Below, piece by piece: positions 32,242 to 39,052 of a stretch of 60,674 nt of DNA. Source of the DNA: Kaistia terrae (GTDB lineage Bacteria > Pseudomonadota > Alphaproteobacteria > Rhizobiales > Kaistiaceae); assembly GCF_026344005.1 (NCBI RefSeq), contig NZ_JAPKNH010000015.1:1-60674 (forward strand), given 5' to 3'. Positions within the stretch are counted from its first letter, which is position 1. Every line of letters begins with the position of its first letter. The position numbers and the translations under genes were made by a program. Under the pieces are notes generated by a model that was given only the letters and a program-made list of their open reading frames with translations, ran no database searches and had not been told where the DNA came from.

Positions 32242-32736
32242 ATGGCCGATCCCTCTTGGGTCGCGAAGGCGCGCGGCTATCTCGGCGTTCGCGAAATCCC
32301 CGGCTCGAAGCACAACCCGACCATCGTGTCGTGGTGGTCGAAGATCGGTGCGCCCTTCCGTGATGACGAGACGAGTTGGTGCGCAGGCTTTACTGGCGGC
32401 GTCCTTGAAGAGGTAGGCATTCGCTCGTCTCGCTCGGCCGCTGCGCGCTCCTACCTGAAGTGGGGCGTCAAGCTGGCGGAACCCGCTGTCGGCGCGGTTG
32501 TCGTGTTCTGGCGCGGCTCGAAGACGGGCTGGTCAGGTCATGTCGGCTTCGTCGTCGGCAAGGACCAGACGGGCAATCTGATGGTGCTTGGCGGGAACCA
32601 GGGCGACATGGTTTCGATCAAGCCGTTCGGCCGCGACCGCGTCCTTGGCTACCGCTGGCCGCAGGATATTCCGCTCCCGCATCTGGAGCTTCCCACAGTT
32701 CGCAGCGATGGCCGCCTCAGCCAGAACGAGGCTTGA
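32242..32736 (+). CDS. Endolysin-like peptidase (TIGR02594 family, NlpC/P60-CHAP fold)
   Basis: 164 residues. Motifs: W...A..YLGVREIPGSKHNP, the catalytic Cys in DETSWCAGFTGGVLEE, and the His in SGHVGFVVG with a following GGNQGD. The family cleaves peptidoglycan peptide cross-links. It is directly followed by holin and spanin genes, so it is the lysis enzyme; no signal peptide is present, so release by the holin is expected. Confidence 0.85.
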   Translation: MADPSWVAKARGYLGVREIPGSKHNPTIVSWWSKIGAPFRDDETSWCAGFTGGVLEEVGIRSSRSAAARSYLKWGVKLAEPAVGAVVVFWRGSKTGWSGHVGFVVGKDQTGNLMVLGGNQGDMVSIKPFGRDRVLGYRWPQDIPLPHLELPTVRSDGRLSQNEA

Positions 32737-32737
32737 G

Positions 32738-33022
32738 ATGGCGGAGGCATTCCAGCGCCCATCGTGGCGCATCCGACGCACCATCATCGTTGCCACGCTG
32801 ATCTTCTGCGCGGCCGAGATCACCTATCTCACGATCTGGGGCAAGGACACCGACCTCTCCAGCACGATTGCCAACGGCCTGATCATCCTCGCGGGCTCTG
32901 TCATCGGCGCCTACGTCTTCGGTGCCGTCTGGGATGACCGCAACATCATGGCGATGAGCCGCGGGCGCCGGGTGACGCCGGCCGAGGATACCCCCGAGCC
33001 GCCGAAGGATTTCGCAGGATGA
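32738..33022 (+). CDS. Holin-like membrane protein
   Basis: 94 residues from ATG 32738. Two membrane spans (about 14-31 IIVATLIFCAAEITYLTI and 44-62 NGLIILAGSVIGAYVFGAV) with a short charged loop (GKDTDLS) and a basic, Pro-rich cytoplasmic tail. It lies between endolysin and spanin genes. The topology fits a class II-like holin. Confidence 0.75.
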   Translation: MAEAFQRPSWRIRRTIIVATLIFCAAEITYLTIWGKDTDLSSTIANGLIILAGSVIGAYVFGAVWDDRNIMAMSRGRRVTPAEDTPEPPKDFAG

Positions 33023-33372
33023 TCGCCGCGCTCCTATCACCCTTGGGCCGCTGGATCGGTGGCGCGCTGTTCGTGCTGGCCTTCCTCGCAGGCACCTACG
33101 CCCTCGGCAACCGCCACGGCACGCAGCGCAACGAAGCGAAGTGGCAGGCCGCGTCAGCCGCCGAGATCACCCGGCAGGCCAACGTCCGCGCCAAGGCGCT
33201 CGACGAGGCTGTCGCCCGCGAACTGGCCCGCGCGGCCGAGAATGAACAGCTCGAGCAAAAGGTGCTGGACTATGAAGCCTACCTGGCGAATCGTCCGGCT
33301 CCTGCCGGCTGCATTCTTGACCGCGACGATATTGACCGGCTGCGCAAGCTTCAGCCCCCCGGTTCGCCCTGA
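33019..33372 (+). CDS. i-spanin (Rz-like)
   Basis: 117 residues: an N-terminal signal anchor (WIGGALFVLAFLAGTYALG), a periplasmic coiled coil (EITRQANVRAKALDEAVARE and on) and a short C-terminus. Overlaps the holin gene by ATGA and contains the start of the o-spanin in another frame. It spans the periplasm with Rz1 to fuse inner and outer membrane. Confidence 0.8.
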   Translation: MIAALLSPLGRWIGGALFVLAFLAGTYALGNRHGTQRNEAKWQAASAAEITRQANVRAKALDEAVARELARAAENEQLEQKVLDYEAYLANRPAPAGCILDRDDIDRLRKLQPPGSP

Positions 33373-33541
33373 CCTGCCGCAGATGCCGGCGGCAGTGCAG
33401 CAGCCCTGCAAGCACCCCCTGATCAACGAGACGGACGCACGCGGCATCATCGCCCGCTACGTCGTCGCCCTCACGAAATGCGATGGCAAGCGCGCTGACG
33501 CTGTGGCCTTCCATGAGAGCCTCCGGAAGGGCCTGAAATGA
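33272..33541 (+). CDS. o-spanin lipoprotein (Rz1-like), overlapping Rz
   Basis: 89 residues from ATG 33272, in the +1 frame relative to Rz with a 101-base overlap. Signal peptide and lipobox ATILTGC give a lipidated Cys near residue 19; a Pro-rich stretch (FSPPVRPDLPQMP) follows as in Rz1 proteins. The embedded arrangement of Rz1 in Rz is characteristic, so the assignment is strong although the product is longer than lambda Rz1. Confidence 0.8.
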   Translation: MKPTWRIVRLLPAAFLTATILTGCASFSPPVRPDLPQMPAAVQQPCKHPLINETDARGIIARYVVALTKCDGKRADAVAFHESLRKGLK

Positions 33542-33774
33542 CGCGTACCGACGACGAGATCCGCGCCATCGTCAAGGCGTCCGTGGAAGAGACGCTGCTA
33601 GCCCTCGGCATCGACACCGACGAGCCGCTAGAGGCGCAGAAGGATTTCCAGCACCTCCGCGCCTGGCGCACGAGTTCCGAGACGGTCAAGCGTCAGGGGC
33701 TCATGACGGCGGTCGGCATCCTGATTACCGGCCTTCTTGGCCTGATCTATCTCGCCGTTCGCGGCGGCCCGTAG
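33538..33774 (+). CDS. Small one-span membrane protein after the spanins (78 aa)
   Basis: N-terminal soluble part (DEIRAIVKASVEETLLALG, ID..EPLEAQKDFQHLRAWR) and a C-terminal span (MTAVGILITGLLGLIYLAV). Proteins with this KDFQHLR.W pattern and one C-terminal span are found in lysis regions of rhizobial phages. It may be a holin partner or antiholin. Overlaps Rz1 by ATGA. Confidence 0.65.
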   Translation: MTRTDDEIRAIVKASVEETLLALGIDTDEPLEAQKDFQHLRAWRTSSETVKRQGLMTAVGILITGLLGLIYLAVRGGP

Positions 33775-33802
33775 TCCAAAACCCCATCATAGGAGCACTG
33801 CC

Positions 33803-34156
33803 ATGCGCATGTTGATTGCGGCTGCGGCCATGACTCTGGCCGGCTTTCTCCCCGCCCTCGCAGATGAGCCAGCCTGCGGGCAGGCGAAGGAAACGGCGCT
33901 CTCCCAAGCGCATGAGGTCGCTCAACAGATCAAGGGCGAGGTCGTCACGATAGACGACGCCACGACCGCCCAGAAGACCGCCGATATGATGTTCGACGCC
34001 CTCGGCAAGCCGTCCCAGCCTGTCGCCTCGCTGATCGTGCTCAAGGCCCCCGGCGGTGTCGCCCTCGTTGCGCTGTTCAACCCGGCCGGCTGCTTCATCG
34101 TGGGCATCCGAGTTCCACTCGCCATGCTGATCGAGATGATCGGACGGTCGGCCTGA
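33803..34156 (+). CDS. Secreted hypothetical protein (117 aa)
   Basis: Sec signal peptide (MLIAAAAMTLAGFLPALA) with cleavage before DEPACGQ. The mature part has two cysteines and a small alpha/beta pattern ending in a hydrophobic GCFIVGIRVPLAMLIEM. RBS AGGAG. No family recognised; the stop joins the phosphoesterase start. Confidence 0.6.
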   Translation: MRMLIAAAAMTLAGFLPALADEPACGQAKETALSQAHEVAQQIKGEVVTIDDATTAQKTADMMFDALGKPSQPVASLIVLKAPGGVALVALFNPAGCFIVGIRVPLAMLIEMIGRSA

Positions 34157-35376
34157 TGCCAGCCCAGCCAATGGACGATGAAAAGCTGCTCTGGGCGCTA
34201 GAACTCAAACGGCAGCACGGCAGCACATCCGAGGCGGCGCGGGCGGCAGATGTCCCCCGCACCACCTTCCAGCACTGGATGAAACTGGCGGCCGAGCGTG
34301 GCCTGTCCGGATATGGACCTGTGATGCCTGGCTTCGCCGTGAAGACGGTATCGAGCCGGTCCGCTGACGGCGCATGGGTCAAGCAGGCCAAGGCGCCGGG
34401 CGAGGTGTTCGAGGTTCCCGAAGGCCACGCGGTCAAGGGCGTCTCGGCTCTGGTCGACGCCGATGGCCGGACGGTGCAGCGCTGGATTAAGACGCGCGAG
34501 GAAACCGTCAGTGAAGGCTTGATCGAAGCGCTCAAGAGCGTGTTCGATTCCTATCAGGGCAGGGCAGAGGCTTCCGCCGCCCCCGACAACACCGACTCCG
34601 ACTTGCTCAGCGTCTATCCTATCGCTGATCAGCACCTTGGCCTGATGTCATGGGCTCGCGAGACAGGCGAGAACTTCGACCTCGGCATTGGCTCCGACCG
34701 TCTCCGCGCCTGCATGGCCCGCGTGGTCGCGCAGTCTCCCCCGAGCCGGCAGGCGATCATCCTCAATTTGGGCGACTATTTCCACGCCGACGACAGCCGC
34801 AACGTCACGCCGCGGTCCGGCCATAGCCTCGATGTCGACGGCCGGTACTTCAAGGTGCTCTCTACCGGCGTGCAGCTGATGATGGATTGCATCGACCTGG
34901 CTCTGCAGAAGCACGAGAGCGTGCTGGTGCGGAACCTGCCGGGCAATCATGACCCGCACGCCAGTGTGGCGCTGACGATTGCGCTAGGCGCGTTCTACGC
35001 TCGCGAGCCTCGTGTGACGATCGACATGGATCCGTCCGAGTTCTTCTATCACCGCTTCGGATCCACGCTGATCGGCGCTCACCATGGCCACAAGGCCAAG
35101 GCCGAGGACCTGGTGATGAGCATGGCAACCCGCCGGCGCGAGGATTGGGGCGCCACCCGCTTCCATGTCCACTACAGCGGGCACATCCACCACTTCACCG
35201 GCAAGGAGGTGGCTGGCGTTCGCTGTGAGAGCTTCCAGACCCTTGCGGCAAAGGATGCTCACAGCCACTCCAACTCCTACGACAGCGGGCAATCGATCCA
35301 GTCGATCACCCATCACAGGACGGACGGGGAGGCGGGCAGGCACCGCGTCAACCTCGCTCCGGTGCTGGCCGCATGA
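34156..35376 (+). CDS. Calcineurin-like metallophosphoesterase with N-terminal HTH
   Basis: 406 residues. Residues 10-45 (LLWALELKRQHGSTSEAARA, VPRTTFQHW) are a Psq/homeodomain-like HTH. The metal motifs are complete: YPIADQHLG, LNLGDYFHAD, LPGNHD, GAHHGHK and HYSGHIHH. Substrate is unknown; phage members include DNA-end or nucleotide phosphatases and proteins near late genes of Rhizobium and Sinorhizobium phages. DNA binding by the HTH would target the enzyme to nucleic acid. Confidence 0.85.
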   Translation: MPAQPMDDEKLLWALELKRQHGSTSEAARAADVPRTTFQHWMKLAAERGLSGYGPVMPGFAVKTVSSRSADGAWVKQAKAPGEVFEVPEGHAVKGVSALVDADGRTVQRWIKTREETVSEGLIEALKSVFDSYQGRAEASAAPDNTDSDLLSVYPIADQHLGLMSWARETGENFDLGIGSDRLRACMARVVAQSPPSRQAIILNLGDYFHADDSRNVTPRSGHSLDVDGRYFKVLSTGVQLMMDCIDLALQKHESVLVRNLPGNHDPHASVALTIALGAFYAREPRVTIDMDPSEFFYHRFGSTLIGAHHGHKAKAEDLVMSMATRRREDWGATRFHVHYSGHIHHFTGKEVAGVRCESFQTLAAKDAHSHSNSYDSGQSIQSITHHRTDGEAGRHRVNLAPVLAA

Positions 35377-35573
35377 AGGCGCGGATCGAGTTCGACCGGG
35401 GCAAGCTCGTCCTCCATAGCGACGGGCCATGGCAGGAGCTGACCGAGTACGAATTCCTGCACCTGTTCGCCTCCTGCTGCGACGCAGGCAGGGCTCTGGC
35501 GATGCACAAGGTCTACCCGCCCGCGACGGATTTCACGGAGGTGGAATTCCCTCCGGAGCCGGTCATCCCGTAG
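35373..35573 (+). CDS. Hypothetical phage protein (66 aa)
   Basis: Overlaps the phosphoesterase stop by ATGA. Acidic small protein (ELTEYEFLHLFASCCDAGRA) with adjacent cysteines. Function unknown; last rightward gene of the prophage. Confidence 0.55.
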   Translation: MKARIEFDRGKLVLHSDGPWQELTEYEFLHLFASCCDAGRALAMHKVYPPATDFTEVEFPPEPVIP

Positions 35574-35624
35574 CCTCAGAAATATTTGGGCCGATTTCTT
35601 TCTGAGATTGAGGCCATGGTGAAA

Positions 35625-35876
35625 CTAGCGCGGCAGCGGGCCGTTCACGCCTGGCGTCGCCGCTATAAGCGTCATCTGCATCTTGCGGCTTCCGCAGGCG
35701 GAGCATTTCAGCGAGCGGCGGAACGGTGTGTCGACGCCAACAATCAGATAATCTCGGCCGAACCTCTCGGCGACTGGCTGCAGGTCGAGTTTGACGTATC
35801 GGTGGCAATCCAGGCAATGGACGCCTAGCCCCATGCCGTCGTTCAGAAACTCCCCGACTGTCGCGATCCTGCTCAT
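35625..35876 (-). CDS. Zinc-ribbon protein (83 aa)
   Basis: Two knuckles, CLDC near residue 21 and CSACGSRK near 57, give a four-Cys zinc ribbon. The N-terminus (SRIATVGEFLNDGMGLGVHC) is of a type common in rhizobial genomes and phages. It is convergent with the phage late operon. Possible regulator or accessory factor. Confidence 0.65.
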   Translation of the reverse strand: MSRIATVGEFLNDGMGLGVHCLDCHRYVKLDLQPVAERFGRDYLIVGVDTPFRRSLKCSACGSRKMQMTLIAATPGVNGPLPR

Positions 35877-35907
35877 GCCCGCTTTTGTTCACGCCGTCGC
35901 TATCCCG

Positions 35908-36099
35908 TCAAGCGTTCCCTTCAGGCTCGATATCTTCAAGCTCGATCTCGGCACGGATGCCAATGAGCGTGCGCAACGTCTCGATTGTATCGAGGGCATC
36001 TAGCAATAGCTCTGCCATCGCCGATGGCTCTACTGATTCCGGATCCAAGGCCGCCAAGGATAGGCGGACCGTGATGTCGTCCTCATCATCGGTTGGCAT
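35908..36099 (-). CDS. Hypothetical acidic protein (63 aa)
   Basis: Read from ATG 36099 it gives an acidic helical protein (PSAMAELLLDALDTIETLRT). A longer form from 36210 adds a Pro/Arg-rich, unlikely N-terminus. No good ribosome site is seen. Confidence 0.4.
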   Translation of the reverse strand: MPTDDEDDITVRLSLAALDPESVEPSAMAELLLDALDTIETLRTLIGIRAEIELEDIEPEGNA

Positions 36100-36246
36100 C
36101 GGCAACGTCCTCGCTATCGCCAGTATATCCCCGTCAAGCAGGGATTCACACGCGATTCGGCATGGGGTAGAATGCGGGCGACGCGGCGGCGGGGATGGAC
36201 CCGCGACCAACCTAGACGAGAGCGGCCCTCACGCTCGTTAACAGTC

Positions 36247-36423
36247 GGGCTTGGTGCTCAACGGTTAGAGGAAGGACAGTGGAGCCGGCAAGCCCGGCCC
36301 GCGTCGATCCTATCGCTCACGCTTCGGTGTGAGCCAATGCAGGGCTCTGGTGAGCGTAACGGCAGATCGGCGGTGGCTAGTCTGTTCGAGAATGCCGGTT
36401 CGATCCCGGTACACCTGCCACAA
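36247..36423 (+). ncRNA. Candidate structured RNA with a tRNA-like 3' module
   Basis: No convincing protein gene covers this stretch. GGGCTTG (36247-36253) can pair with CAAGCCC, enclosing a D-arm-like GCTCAACGGTTAGAGG. GCTCACGC-TTCG-GTGTGAGC forms an eight-pair hairpin. The 3' part has a perfect T-arm-like hairpin GCCGGTTCGATCCCGGT and ends ACACCTGCCACA. Acceptor pairing is incomplete and no clear anticodon stem is seen, so it is not a standard tRNA. A strong terminator follows four bases later. Confidence 0.4.
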
Positions 36424-36426
36424 ATC

Positions 36427-36462
36427 AAGCCCGCCTCTGCCTCACGGTGGGGCGGGCTTTTT
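36427..36462 (+). terminator. Strong terminator after the tRNA-like RNA
   Basis: AAGCCCGCC (36427-36435) pairs perfectly with GGCGGGCTT (36451-36459), followed by TTTTT. It ends rightward transcription at the right end of the prophage. Confidence 0.9.
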
Positions 36463-36656
36463 CGTTGTCGGGATTCCGATATCGCCATAACCACAATAGC
36501 CCCCGCTATGATCCATAGCTGGAGCTTGAGGCGGGTGGTGGTGCGGTCGTGGCGCATGGGTTCCTTGTAGACAAATCGCGGCTAAGTCATTGATATTTTA
36601 TCGCGTGTAGACGCTTCCAATATGGTCAACGCATTGATCTTATTAGCAAACTAGGC

Positions 36657-36703
36657 GATTGAAAATCCGCGTGTCCGTGGTTCGAATCCGCGTCTGGGCA
36701 CCA
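36657..36703 (+). other. 3' half of tRNA-Phe(GAA): probable attR of the prophage
   Basis: From GATTGAAAATCCGC (anticodon loop TTGAAAA, anticodon GAA) the sequence runs through a T-arm CGTGG-TTCGAAT-CCGCG to the acceptor strand TCTGGGC and ACCA. The anticodon stem 3' strand TCCGC would need GCGGA, but upstream is GGCGA, and no D-arm or 5' acceptor GCCCAGA precedes. So the 5' half of the tRNA is missing: a displaced 3' end as left at attR when a phage integrates in a tRNA gene. Confidence 0.7.
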
Positions 36704-36711
36704 CTCTTTTG

Positions 36712-37011
36712 CTAAAAGCTATTTGTTTCCAATAGGATAGAGCTTCTTAGCTTTTTTGGATCCACCCCTAGATCCACCTTCCCCGCGACGCTGTAGCTCC
36801 TCCTCACGCTCAAGTGTTCCGCCCCGGTCCCGACGAACTGGCGCTGAGCCAAGCCCGTCAAATCGGAAATGATTTCCGTTTCGTCGCGCTCATGATCCGC
36901 ACCGGCTTCTAGGTCGGTGTCGCCGTCCAGTTCGTCGAGCAGCGCGATGGCCCGCTCTATCCAGAGTTCGAGTTGCTGGCGCCGATAGGCATGGATGACG
37001 TGATGTGTCAT
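36712..37011 (-). CDS. Hypothetical phage-type protein (99 aa)
   Basis: Start set at ATG 37011, which overlaps the upstream stop as ATGA. A helical part (QQLELWIERAIALLDELDGD) is followed by DTDLEAGADHERDE, an acidic motif seen in many rhizobial accessory proteins. Last gene of the leftward operon. Function unknown. Confidence 0.6.
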   Translation of the reverse strand: MTHHVIHAYRRQQLELWIERAIALLDELDGDTDLEAGADHERDETEIISDLTGLAQRQFVGTGAEHLSVRRSYSVAGKVDLGVDPKKLRSSILLETNSF

Positions 37012-37130
37012 GGCCGCCACCTGTCGGGGCGTTTCATCGGCGCCAGTCCCATCGCCCGCTCTTCAGCCTCAATCAGTTTGACGACGCACCTGAAAAGCAC
37101 GCGGGCGAGGATGATGCGGAGAAGCCTCAT
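37008..37130 (-). CDS. Small basic protein (40 aa)
   Basis: ATG 37130 overlaps the upstream stop (ATGA) and its own stop overlaps the next start. Sequence MRLLRIILARVLFRCVVKLI is an amphipathic or membrane-associated basic helix. The coupling on both sides is the reason to accept so short a gene. Confidence 0.5.
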   Translation of the reverse strand: MRLLRIILARVLFRCVVKLIEAEERAMGLAPMKRPDRWRP

Positions 37131-37372
37131 TGCACCCACCCCCTGCGGATCAGCTCGGCCTTGAGGGCGGCGCGGTCCTCCGCGCTGTTGGGCTGGTAGC
37201 TCTCGGCGAGTTCGGCGGTTTCTTTGTCCAGGGGGCGGGGCTCGCACACGTCGAACGCCGTTAAAACGCCGTCCTCGCCATCCCGATATCGGCCTCGGAT
37301 CAGCACAATCGAATAACCCTCGGCTACCGTCCATTCGACATGCGCGGCGGCTCGTTCCTGCGCGCTGCTCAT
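37127..37372 (-). CDS. Hypothetical phage-type protein (81 aa)
   Basis: Start at ATG 37372 (ATGA overlap with the upstream stop). Small alpha/beta protein (HVEWTVAEGYSIVLIRGRYR, GVLTAFDVCEPRPL). A longer frame to 37672 has an improbable Arg/His-rich N-terminus and was not used. Function unknown. Confidence 0.55.
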   Translation of the reverse strand: MSSAQERAAAHVEWTVAEGYSIVLIRGRYRDGEDGVLTAFDVCEPRPLDKETAELAESYQPNSAEDRAALKAELIRRGWVQ

Positions 37373-37638
37373 GCCGCCACCGCCTTTCGAGCGGCCATCT
37401 CGGGGTGCACCAGATGGTGAGAAAGCTGGCGGATCTCGCGGCGATGGCTTTCCGCCGCTTTGACGTGATCCTTTATCGTCCAGGCAATGCGCATGATGGC
37501 GCCGCTGGCCGGGTCTTCGTCGAGCGCTTCCGCAATGAGGTCTATCGCCGCCACGAGCTGCGAGATTGCAAAGAGGGTGTCTTCCATCTCTCCGGATAGT
37601 TCGAAGGCCCTCGCGATGAATTGCTTGGCGTCGGTCAT
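37369..37638 (-). CDS. Hypothetical phage-type protein (89 aa)
   Basis: All-helical protein (LFAISQLVAAIDLIAEALDE, RIAWTIKDHVKAAESHRR). The pattern resembles small four-helix or MazG-like dimers but lacks their metal residues. ATGA overlaps on both sides. Confidence 0.55.
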   Translation of the reverse strand: MTDAKQFIARAFELSGEMEDTLFAISQLVAAIDLIAEALDEDPASGAIMRIAWTIKDHVKAAESHRREIRQLSHHLVHPEMAARKAVAA

Positions 37639-37883
37639 GCTGCAGTCCTCGCCTTAGCCTGGCGCTTGTCACAGTCGGCGCGGTTGCGCGCTTCGATGCT
37701 GGCCAACATGTTTTCGCTCATGTCCCGAGCGATGATGGAAAGGGCACCTACTCGGGTGAGGTCCCCGATGTCGGCCGGGTAAGTCACGTTCATCAGGTTC
37801 TCGACGAGCGTGTCGAGCAACTGGACGAGGTTGTGGGTGTGGGCTTCGATATCGTCGATGGTCGGAACGGGGATAGCGGTCAT
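37635..37883 (-). CDS. Hypothetical phage-type protein (82 aa)
   Basis: Helical acidic protein (NLVQLLDTLVENLMNV, MSENMLASIEARNRADC) coupled by ATGA to both neighbours. Function unknown. Confidence 0.55.
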   Translation of the reverse strand: MTAIPVPTIDDIEAHTHNLVQLLDTLVENLMNVTYPADIGDLTRVGALSIIARDMSENMLASIEARNRADCDKRQAKARTAA

Positions 37884-38119
37884 GCTGCCCCTGCCTTTCT
37901 GGCGGCCCGGTAGGCATCAACATCATCTCGCGCACCGGTGACGAGAATGGTCACGTAGTGCAGCACCGACCGGATAGCCTCCCGCTCGGCGGGCTGGCTC
38001 AGGTCCGCAGCAGCCATCCAAGCCGCCTCGACAAGATGGGCAGCTTCGGAGAGATGGTCCGACACTTCATGGAAGCGGGCGACTGGGGCACTTGCCCCCT
38101 TGGCCATAGCGGTGCTCAT
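37880..38119 (-). CDS. Hypothetical phage-type protein (79 aa)
   Basis: Helical protein (FHEVSDHLSEAAHLVEAAWM, LHYVTILVTGARDDVDAYR). Shares size and helical character with the next two genes, perhaps from old duplication, but no clear identity. Function unknown. Confidence 0.55.
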   Translation of the reverse strand: MSTAMAKGASAPVARFHEVSDHLSEAAHLVEAAWMAAADLSQPAEREAIRSVLHYVTILVTGARDDVDAYRAARKAGAA

Positions 38120-38146
38120 GTCTAGTACCTCCTAATGCGAGTTCTG

Positions 38147-38416
38147 TCAGGCGGCGCAGCGGATCTGATCGATCCGGGCGTAATCGGCGGGGGTGAGGCG
38201 TTCCTGCGTCTCAATCGCCATGATGGCGTCGGCGCGCTGGCGCTGGGCGTCGGTCTGGGCCGCCCAGATGGCGCGGAAGCCGGCGAGCTTCTTCGCGGCA
38301 TTCCATGCATTGCGGAGCGCCCAGGCGAAGGTTTTCCGGTACTCGCCCGGCTTGGCAGCACGGCGGGCCGTGGCGTGAGCTTCTCTCATGATGGCAGCGC
38401 GGTCGAAGGCGGACAT
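38147..38416 (-). CDS. Hypothetical phage-type protein (89 aa)
   Basis: Basic helical protein with FAWALRNAWNAAKKLAGFRA, similar to small proteins in other phage leftward operons (AFRYALRLAW.-type). DNA binding is possible by charge. Function unknown. Confidence 0.55.
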   Translation of the reverse strand: MSAFDRAAIMREAHATARRAAKPGEYRKTFAWALRNAWNAAKKLAGFRAIWAAQTDAQRQRADAIMAIETQERLTPADYARIDQIRCAA

Positions 38417-38492
38417 AGCTTCTCCGTTCGCGGCAAGGGTGTTGCCGTCGCTTGCTGTGATGGGAAAATGGACGAGGGTTAGTTGGCCGGCC

Positions 38493-38660
38493 TTAGCCGG
38501 GGCGTGGGCTGGGCTGATAGGTCCGGTAGTGCGCCAGATGCGACTCGACCTCTGCGGTTGTCATGAAGCCGGTGATGGTCAGGATATCGATGGGCACGCC
38601 AGCGCATGCGATGCGGTTTTGCTCGGTGACGAGGGCTTGGGTCATTTCACTTCGCTTCAT
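38493..38660 (-). CDS. Hypothetical phage-type protein (55 aa), first leftward gene
   Basis: Start set at ATG 38660 (MKRSEMTQALVTEQNR) behind a GGGGGC/GGA region; the longer form to 38729 would begin inside the inverted repeat and is unlikely. It is the first gene behind the presumed promoter/operator and probably the earliest expressed. Confidence 0.5.
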   Translation of the reverse strand: MKRSEMTQALVTEQNRIACAGVPIDILTITGFMTTAEVESHLAHYRTYQPSPRPG

Positions 38661-38687
38661 TCCATGCCCCCGCCCGACCTCTATTGA

Positions 38688-38755
38688 ACCAACATTGCAT
38701 TTTTGATATAGCTCGATACCAGGACGCATGTCAACATGGTTAATGCAAGGTTGGT
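38688..38755. promoter_or_regulatory. Inverted repeat between divergent operons, likely operator pair
   Basis: ACCAACATTGCAT at 38688-38700 is matched in reverse by ATGCAAGGTTGGT at 38743-38755 (12 of 13). The two arms flank an AT-rich promoter region between the leftward operon and the XRE gene, seven bases before its ATG. Binding of the XRE protein to both arms would control both promoters. Confidence 0.55.
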
Positions 38756-38761
38756 CTAAAA

Positions 38762-39052
38762 ATGTCGATTACGTCTGAACAGTGCCGAGCAGCAAGGGCT
38801 CTCGTCGCTTGGTCTCAGGATCAGCTGGCCCTAGCCTCTGCTGTCGCAAAGACCACAATCGCTAACTTTGAGACGGACAAGAGGGCGCCGTATGACCGAA
38901 CCCTGCTGGACCTACAGCGCGCATTGGAGGCTGCAGGCGTCGAGTTCATTCCTGAGAATGGTGGTGGTGTAGGTGTTCGCTTGAAGCATCGGCGTGCGAC
39001 GATTGATCAAGGCAAGAGCCCCGACGAGCTGACGAGCGAGAACGACGGATGA
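38762..39052 (+). CDS. XRE-family transcription regulator
   Basis: 96 residues. HTH at 5-60 (QCRAARALVAWSQDQLALAS, TTIANFETDKRAPYDRTL) with the typical RAALGWSQ-like N-terminal helix found in many rhizobial regulators, and a short C-terminus (GVEFIPENGGGVGVRL). It probably binds the inverted repeat just upstream and regulates itself, the nuclease gene coupled to it (ATGA) and the divergent operon. Confidence 0.85.
   Translation: MSITSEQCRAARALVAWSQDQLALASAVAKTTIANFETDKRAPYDRTLLDLQRALEAAGVEFIPENGGGVGVRLKHRRATIDQGKSPDELTSENDG

Larger units (their letters stand above)
1..36703. mobile_element. Podovirus-type prophage, right-hand part (left end outside the window)
   Basis: A continuous phage gene order is seen: immunity region, recombination and replication genes, terminase, P22-like portal, scaffold, SU10-like capsid, adaptor and closure proteins, ejection proteins, fibre, lysis genes. 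No tail tube, sheath or tape-measure gene is present, which fits a short-tailed phage. The right boundary is placed at a tRNA-Phe 3' fragment (36657-36703). No integrase occurs in the window, so the left end with the integrase and intact tRNA is inferred to lie beyond position 1. All core genes look intact, so the prophage may be functional. Confidence 0.85.

Noticed and set aside
35563-35892. Leftward 109-codon frame overlapping the zinc-ribbon gene
   Set aside because: The 83-codon frame at 35625-35876 has the two CxxC knuckles and a natural start, while this one is Arg-rich without features.
36361-36423. A complete standard tRNA gene
   Set aside because: The T-arm is good, but acceptor pairing has a mismatch and two extra bases, and there is no anticodon stem or clear D-arm within the right distance; described instead as a tRNA-like RNA.
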